Below, piece by piece: positions 4,608 to 9,027 of a stretch of DNA of 9,027 nucleotides. The DNA is from Minisyncoccota bacterium. GTDB lineage: Bacteria > Patescibacteria > Paceibacteria > UBA9973. The notes beneath the pieces were generated by a model, which ran no database searches, had not been told where the DNA came from, and saw only the letters and a program-made list of their open reading frames with translations. The stretch is taken from the NCBI GenBank assembly GCA_028696935.1, contig JAQVGE010000032.1:1-9027 (forward strand), in the 5' to 3' direction. Both the position numbers and the translations under genes were made by a program. The first letter of the stretch is position 1, and every line of letters begins with the position of its first letter.

Positions 4608-6587
4608 ATGAACGATACACAAAAAAACAATCAAAATAAAAACAATAGTAACCATATCATGAGGAATAAAAATCATTCTAGAAGTAGTGTGAGAGTCATG
4701 AGAAAACCAGATAACATTAATTCTCCTATTAAAAGGAAGGTTGAAAACTCTCACAAAAAAGATCAGGCAATAAGTAAACCAATAAGAAGTAGTTATCAAT
4801 ATGGTAGTTCAAAAGGAGGAGCTAAAAGGGTTAAAAAACCAAACCAAGCTCCGATAAAAGAAAAACCTTTAACCCTTAAAAAGAGAACCTCAACTATAAA
4901 CCCTCCAGATAAGGGAGTTATTAGAATTATTCCACTAGGAGGAGTTGAAGAAATTGGTAAAAACATGACAGCTATTGAAATAGGAAATGACATTATTGTC
5001 ATTGATGCTGGAATGCAATTTAAAACAGAAGACACTCCAGGGATTGATTATATAATACCAAATACTACTTATTTAGAAGACAACAAAGATCGCATTCGTG
5101 GAGTTTTTATAACCCATGGACACCTTGATCACATTGGAGGAGTTCCCCTTGTTATGGATCGTATTGGAAATCCTCCAATTTATTCTAGAAATTTAACTAT
5201 CTTGATGCTTAAAAAAAGACAAGAAGAATTCCCTCACCTCCCTGCCTTAAAAATCAACATAGTAGAAACTAATTCTGTTATTGAAGCTGGGCAAATGAGA
5301 GTTAGATTCTTTGGAGTAACTCACACTATCCCTGATTCAATGGGAATAATAATTGAAACGCCTTACGGTCTTATTGTAACTCCTGGAGATTACAAGCTTG
5401 ATCAGGTGGATGGAAAAGTTTCAGAAGAAGAAGAAAAAGAATACTCTTTCTTTGATAAAAAAGATGTTCTTCTTTTATTGGCTGACTCCACAAACATAGA
5501 AAATGAGGGATTTGCGTTACCTGAAGTAAAAGTTCATCAAGGTTTAGATAAATTAATCAAACAAGGAACGGGAAGAATTATCGTCGCCGCCTTTGCTTCT
5601 CATGTAACCCGCTTAATAAAAATAGTAGAAATAGCTGAATCTTTAGGAAAAAAAATAGTCTTAGATGGAAGATCTCTAAAAACAAATATGGAGGTTTGCG
5701 AACAAGCTGGTATTTTCAAGCCCAAAAAAGGTACAATTATCCCTATCGAGGAAGTAGATAATTACCCTCCGGATAAAGTGATAATTCTAATGACAGGTGC
5801 TCAAGGAGAAGAGTTTGCTGCACTAAATAGAGCCGCAAACAAAACTCACAAAAAATTCTCAATTAGAAAGGGTGACACAATAATCCTTTCGGCTTCAATT
5901 GTTCCAGGAAATGAAATGTCTGTTCAGCATTTAAAAGATAATTTAACAAGACATGGTGTTAAAATAATAAGCTATCGAACTAGTGAAGAATACATCCATG
6001 CAACTGGTCATGGTAACCAAGAAGACATCAAGTGGCTACACAAAAAGACTCACCCTAAATTCTTTATTCCAATCCATGGATATCATTCAATGCTTGTAAA
6101 ACACAAAGAGGTTGCTATGTCCATAGGAATGTCTGAAGAAAATATCATTGTTCCAGACAATGGCTCAATTATTGAAATAATAAATGAGGGTAAAAAAATG
6201 ACACTTAGAAAAGAAAAAGTTCCCTCTGGACCAATGATGGTTGATGGGTTTTCAATTGGGGATGAACAAGATGTGGTTATTCGAGATCGTGTTATGCTAG
6301 CTCAAGACGGAATGTTTGTCTTAATAGCAACCATAGATTCTCTAAATGGTAAACTTAGAAAATCTCCTGATATTATATCTCGTGGTTTCATTTACTTAAA
6401 AGAAAATCAGGAATTACTACATCAGGTTAGAATAATAATTAAAAAAACAATCGAGGATAGCACCTTGGGTATGCACCCAATTAATCTTGATTTAATAAAA
6501 ACAGCTCTGGGAGATAATATTTCTAAATTCCTGTACCAAAAAACAGCCAAGAGACCACTCGTTATCCCCGTGTTGTTAAATATATAA
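4608..6587 (+). CDS. rnj: ribonuclease J (metallo-beta-lactamase/beta-CASP nuclease)
   Basis: RNase J combines 5'-3' exonuclease and endonuclease activity in mRNA decay and rRNA processing. The protein has 659 residues, about 100 more than typical RNase J. The excess is an N-terminal tail (about 1-100) rich in Asn, Lys, Arg and Ser, probably disordered and RNA-binding. The catalytic region starts at IRIIPLGGVEEIGKNM. The zinc motif HGHLDH is at 170-175, with further ligands expected at H239 (THTIPDS) and D261 (TPGDYKLD). The beta-CASP region holds LADSTNIENEGF and AAFASHVTR (about 327-335), and the closing motifs are ATGHGNQEDIK and FFIPIHGYHSML (H490). A C-terminal domain follows to residue 659. 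ATG 4608 begins two bases after the previous stop; internal ATGs in the tail (for example codon 18) are also possible starts. No Shine-Dalgarno is seen. The MFS gene follows after 3 nt. Confidence 0.94.
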   Translation: MNDTQKNNQNKNNSNHIMRNKNHSRSSVRVMRKPDNINSPIKRKVENSHKKDQAISKPIRSSYQYGSSKGGAKRVKKPNQAPIKEKPLTLKKRTSTINPPDKGVIRIIPLGGVEEIGKNMTAIEIGNDIIVIDAGMQFKTEDTPGIDYIIPNTTYLEDNKDRIRGVFITHGHLDHIGGVPLVMDRIGNPPIYSRNLTILMLKKRQEEFPHLPALKINIVETNSVIEAGQMRVRFFGVTHTIPDSMGIIIETPYGLIVTPGDYKLDQVDGKVSEEEEKEYSFFDKKDVLLLLADSTNIENEGFALPEVKVHQGLDKLIKQGTGRIIVAAFASHVTRLIKIVEIAESLGKKIVLDGRSLKTNMEVCEQAGIFKPKKGTIIPIEEVDNYPPDKVIILMTGAQGEEFAALNRAANKTHKKFSIRKGDTIILSASIVPGNEMSVQHLKDNLTRHGVKIISYRTSEEYIHATGHGNQEDIKWLHKKTHPKFFIPIHGYHSMLVKHKEVAMSIGMSEENIIVPDNGSIIEIINEGKKMTLRKEKVPSGPMMVDGFSIGDEQDVVIRDRVMLAQDGMFVLIATIDSLNGKLRKSPDIISRGFIYLKENQELLHQVRIIIKKTIEDSTLGMHPINLDLIKTALGDNISKFLYQKTAKRPLVIPVLLNI

Positions 6588-6590
6588 AAT

Positions 6591-7760
6591 ATGGACTCAG
6601 TAAAAATACACAGATTATATTTCTTATCATTTTTATTCACTCTCCACATAGCCATCTCTACTTATGTTAATTCAACGTTCTTAACAAGTATTATTAAAGA
6701 AAATTACGTCGGATTACTATATACAATCAGTTCAATTCTGATTATTGTTTTGCTTGCCAAGAGTTCTAGAATTTTAAAAAACATAGGGAACCGTAAATTA
6801 ACACTATATTTTCTGTTATTTAACATGATTTCACTAGCTGGGTTAATATTATCAAAAAACCCATTAGTGATAATGGGGTCTTTTGTTTTGTTTATGGCGA
6901 CAAATACACTTGTTTATTTTTGCCTAGATATATTCATAGAACATTTTAGTAACCCTCTAAAAACTGGAACAATCCGTGGGCTTTATTTAACGATAATAAA
7001 CTCAGCCTATGTCATATCTCCATTGATTGCGGCTCTTCTAATTAGCATGGGTGGGTATAAATTTATTTATACCATCGCTATCATTTTAGTCTTTTTTATG
7101 GCAATAGGATTAGCATTCTCTGTCAAAACATTTAAGGATAAAAAATACAAAAAAGAACCAATGACAAAAACCTATAAATATCTAAAGGGTGATAAAAATA
7201 TGTTCTCTATAATTTCCGTAAATTTTCTATTACAATTTTTTTATGCATGGATGGTTGTTTACACCCCTATTTATCTATATAGTCATTTGAATTTTAACTG
7301 GGACCAGATTGCTGTTATCTTTAGCATAATGCTTGTTCCTTTTGTTTTATTGGCATTACCTGTTGGTATATTAGTAGATAAATTCAAGGTTAATAAAAAA
7401 AATTTGTTGTTTATTGGTTTTTTAATTATTATCCTATCAACTGCTTCCATTTCCATTCTTTCATCTTCTAGGGTAATAATATGGGCAATTATTTTATTTA
7501 CTACAAGAATAGGAGCTAGTATTATAGAGACAACATCTGAAATATGCTTTTTTGAAAAGATATCAGATAAGGACACAAACATTTTGAGTCTATTTCGAGA
7601 TCTCTACCCTCTTGCTTATATTATCGCCCCACTAGTAGCAACTTTCATTTTTATTTTTATTCCGTTTAATCAGTATTTCTTTCTGATTCTTGGAATAATA
7701 ATGACATCAGGCTTTTATTTTATTTCTAATATAAAAAATGAAGAAACACTATCCAATTAG
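6591..7760 (+). CDS. major facilitator superfamily transporter, substrate unknown
   Basis: The 389-residue protein is almost wholly hydrophobic, with about 12 membrane helices that I count by eye, six on each side of a basic cytoplasmic loop at about 182-204 (KTFKDKKYKKEPMTKTYKYL). That 6+6 layout and length fit MFS. The helix 8 end, LPVGILVDKFKVNKKNLLF, resembles the MFS motif G-x-L-x-D-[RK]-x-G-[RK] repeated in the second half, and KNIGNRKLTLYF after helix 2 is a weaker version in the first half. No residues allow the substrate to be named; drug, sugar or nucleoside efflux or uptake are all possible. It starts 3 nt after the RNase J stop and its last 23 nt overlap the pseudouridine synthase gene. 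It ends in TAG. Confidence 0.8.
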   Translation: MDSVKIHRLYFLSFLFTLHIAISTYVNSTFLTSIIKENYVGLLYTISSILIIVLLAKSSRILKNIGNRKLTLYFLLFNMISLAGLILSKNPLVIMGSFVLFMATNTLVYFCLDIFIEHFSNPLKTGTIRGLYLTIINSAYVISPLIAALLISMGGYKFIYTIAIILVFFMAIGLAFSVKTFKDKKYKKEPMTKTYKYLKGDKNMFSIISVNFLLQFFYAWMVVYTPIYLYSHLNFNWDQIAVIFSIMLVPFVLLALPVGILVDKFKVNKKNLLFIGFLIIILSTASISILSSSRVIIWAIILFTTRIGASIIETTSEICFFEKISDKDTNILSLFRDLYPLAYIIAPLVATFIFIFIPFNQYFFLILGIIMTSGFYFISNIKNEETLSN

Positions 7761-8463
7761 AATAAATAGATATCTTGCATTAAATAATTATGCAACAAGA
7801 AAAGAGGCTGATGAACTTATAAAAAAAGGATTGGTTTTTATCAACGAAAGAAAGGCTGTATTAGGAGACCAAGTTAAAGAAGAAGACAATGTTACTCTAA
7901 GTAAAAAAATCCCTAAAAAAGAATTTGTTTATTATGCTTATAATAAACCTATCGGAATCTCTACAAACAAAGACTCCAGCGCAAAAGATATACTGTCTAA
8001 AACTAAATTCCCAACAAAAGTTTTTCCTGTCGGTAGATTAGACAAAGACTCATATGGATTAATAATAATGACAAATGATGGAAGAATAACAGATAAACTT
8101 CTTTCTCCTAAATATGTTCATGAGAAAGAATATATTGTAAAGGTTGAACCTAATATTTCTGATAAATTTATTGAATTAATTCAAAATGGGGTTAAGTTTG
8201 ATGGAATTACTAGTAAGAAATGTTCGGCAAGAAGAAAAAGTAAAGATACTTTTTACATAACCTTAACTGAAGGAAAAAAACGTCAAATAAGAAGAATGTG
8301 TGAAGCTCTTCATCATAAAGTTATCGACTTAAAAAGAATTCGAATAATGAACATAATGCTAGAGGATTTATCTGAAGGAAATTATAGAGAAATAAAAGGA
8401 GAAGAATTGAACACCTTTCTAAAACTACTAAATTCTGCAAAAGAAAAACCCTACAAAAAGTAG
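7738..8463 (+). CDS. pseudouridine synthase, RsuA/RluB/RluE/RluF family
   Basis: These enzymes convert specific uridines in rRNA to pseudouridine. The 241-residue protein has an N-terminal S4 RNA-binding domain (about 6-55: RINRYLALNNYATRKEADEL, GLVFINERKA). The catalytic domain follows from FVYYAYNKPIGIS (about 63-75). The catalytic Asp is D102 in PVGRLDKDSYGL, with TNDG next and the C-terminal motif EGKKRQIRRMCEALHHKV, typical of the family. The S4 domain and 'RQIRRM' exclude the TruA and TruB families. The site cannot be assigned from sequence alone; 23S helix 74 or the decoding-region 16S targets are family options. ATG 7738 lies within the MFS gene end, a 23-nt overlap suggesting translational coupling. 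The last codons (KPYKK) and the TAG stop are part of the terminator stem. Confidence 0.92.
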   Translation: MKKHYPIRINRYLALNNYATRKEADELIKKGLVFINERKAVLGDQVKEEDNVTLSKKIPKKEFVYYAYNKPIGISTNKDSSAKDILSKTKFPTKVFPVGRLDKDSYGLIIMTNDGRITDKLLSPKYVHEKEYIVKVEPNISDKFIELIQNGVKFDGITSKKCSARRKSKDTFYITLTEGKKRQIRRMCEALHHKVIDLKRIRIMNIMLEDLSEGNYREIKGEELNTFLKLLNSAKEKPYKK

Positions 8464-8475
8464 GGTTTTTCTTTT
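8439..8475. terminator. bidirectional intrinsic terminator between convergent genes
   Basis: A perfect 16-bp stem pairs 8439-8454 with 8460-8475 around an AAAAA loop. The core is CCCTAC/GTAGGG, flanked by A-rich and T-rich arms. On the plus strand it ends in TTTTTCTTTT, and the same sequence read on the minus strand also ends in TTTTTCTTTT, so it can stop transcription from both sides. It overlaps the 3' end of the pseudouridine synthase gene and lies 5 nt past the stop of the minus-strand gene. Confidence 0.92.
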
Positions 8476-8480
8476 ATTGA

Positions 8481-9027
8481 TTACTGTTGTTGTGCTTCGA
8501 CAAGACATTGAGCTTGCCATTTAGTTTTTAACACTCCTCTTGTAATTGGACCAGCAATACCATCACCAACTAAATTATTGTCTATCTGGAAAGCAATTAA
8601 GGCTTCTTTTGTTTTTGGACCAAATGATCCATCTACATCAGCAAGGCTCAAGTACCCATGATCACTCAATACAGTCTGCAAAGTTCTGACATCATCTCCT
8701 TTTGAATATAATTTAATAGTCTGAGAGAAAACACTTGCGGAACAGTCTTTGTTTTTCTTTTCTTTGTTATTTTTATCCAAAGTAGTCTCATCACCTAAAG
8801 AACTATTTCCTTGGATACACTTTGTAGACATCTTGGTTGAAGTCCAAGCATTTACATTCCCTCTTTCTCTCCAGGTAGTAATTGTCTCTAATTTATAATC
8901 TTCTACTGAAGTTGTATTTGGGAACCACTTTTTACAGTAAGTTAGTTTGTCTAGATTTGCTCCAGATACTCCATCTGGGTCTGTTTGCCAAGTTCCATTT
9001 GCATCAATGTGTTGGTTAACTTTACCG
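8481..9027 (-). CDS. secreted surface protein with CPR-type Cys/Trp module and C-terminal peptidoglycan-binding domain (partial)
   Basis: The minus-strand frame stays open to the window edge, giving 181 residues without an N-terminus; an internal Met at 8831 is not a credible start because it cuts through a module. The first part reads NGTWQTDPDGVSGANLDKL, then YCKKWFPNTTSVEDYKLETI, then TWRERGN and TSTKMSTKCIQG. I recall this Cys/Trp pattern as a recurring module of exported Parcubacteria proteins of unknown function; its two Cys (in YCKKW and TKC) could form a disulfide. A charged Asn/Lys linker leads to a PG_binding_1 domain: LYSKGDDVRTLQTVLSDHGY, VDGSFGPKTKEALIAFQ and GDGIAGPITRGVL. The protein probably sits in the wall or on the surface. 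Catalytic domains may lie upstream. It converges on the pseudouridine synthase across the shared terminator. Confidence 0.82.
   Translation of the reverse strand, partial: GKVNQHIDANGTWQTDPDGVSGANLDKLTYCKKWFPNTTSVEDYKLETITTWRERGNVNAWTSTKMSTKCIQGNSSLGDETTLDKNNKEKKNKDCSASVFSQTIKLYSKGDDVRTLQTVLSDHGYLSLADVDGSFGPKTKEALIAFQIDNNLVGDGIAGPITRGVLKTKWQAQCLVEAQQQ

Noticed and set aside
1..9027. Assigning genetic code 25 (UGA = Gly) to the organism.
   Set aside because: Only one internal TGA occurs in nine genes, whereas established code 25 genomes use it as a regular sense codon. The other genes read cleanly without it.

Overview
This AT-rich window looks like chromosomal core DNA from a Patescibacteria/CPR bacterium, probably of the Parcubacteria (Paceibacteria) group. 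Four things point there. IF-2 is short, about 503 codons, and lacks the long N-terminal region of most bacterial IF-2s. Almost no start codon has a Shine-Dalgarno sequence. A family 5 solute-binding protein is tethered by a transmembrane segment between secG and an RNase J gene. The partial gene at the right end pairs a Cys/Trp-rich surface module, which I recall from Parcubacteria, with a peptidoglycan-binding domain. The taxonomy is an inference, because no rRNA is present.

Layout. Bases 1-138 hold the end of a DUF4446-family gene. It is followed by infB (150-1661) and rbfA (1669-1992), a translation/ribosome-maturation operon. infB is interrupted by one in-frame TGA at 828-830, yet both halves stay in one frame and align continuously with IF-2. 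A structured-RNA region follows (1993-2521): tRNA-Cys(GCA), tRNA-Leu(UAG), two 10-bp inverted repeats placed just upstream of the two tRNAs, a partial copy of the tRNA-Leu 3' end, and a GC-rich, strongly foldable segment of about 83 nt that I cannot assign to a known family.

A second operon starts at a good sigma-70-type promoter (2486-2514) that appears to make a leaderless secG message. It runs secG, family 5 solute-binding protein, RNase J, a 12-TM MFS transporter and an RsuA/RluB-type pseudouridine synthase, with gaps of 44, 2 and 3 nt and finally a 23-nt overlap. It ends in a bidirectional terminator whose stem includes the last codons and the stop of the pseudouridine synthase gene. The last gene (8481-9027, minus strand) converges on this terminator and runs off the window.

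Together the genes cover translation initiation, 30S maturation, rRNA modification, RNA decay, protein export and envelope functions. The two items most worth a second look are the in-frame TGA in essential infB and the unassigned structured element downstream of tRNA-Leu. No CRISPR array, insertion sequence or recognisable defence gene was seen.
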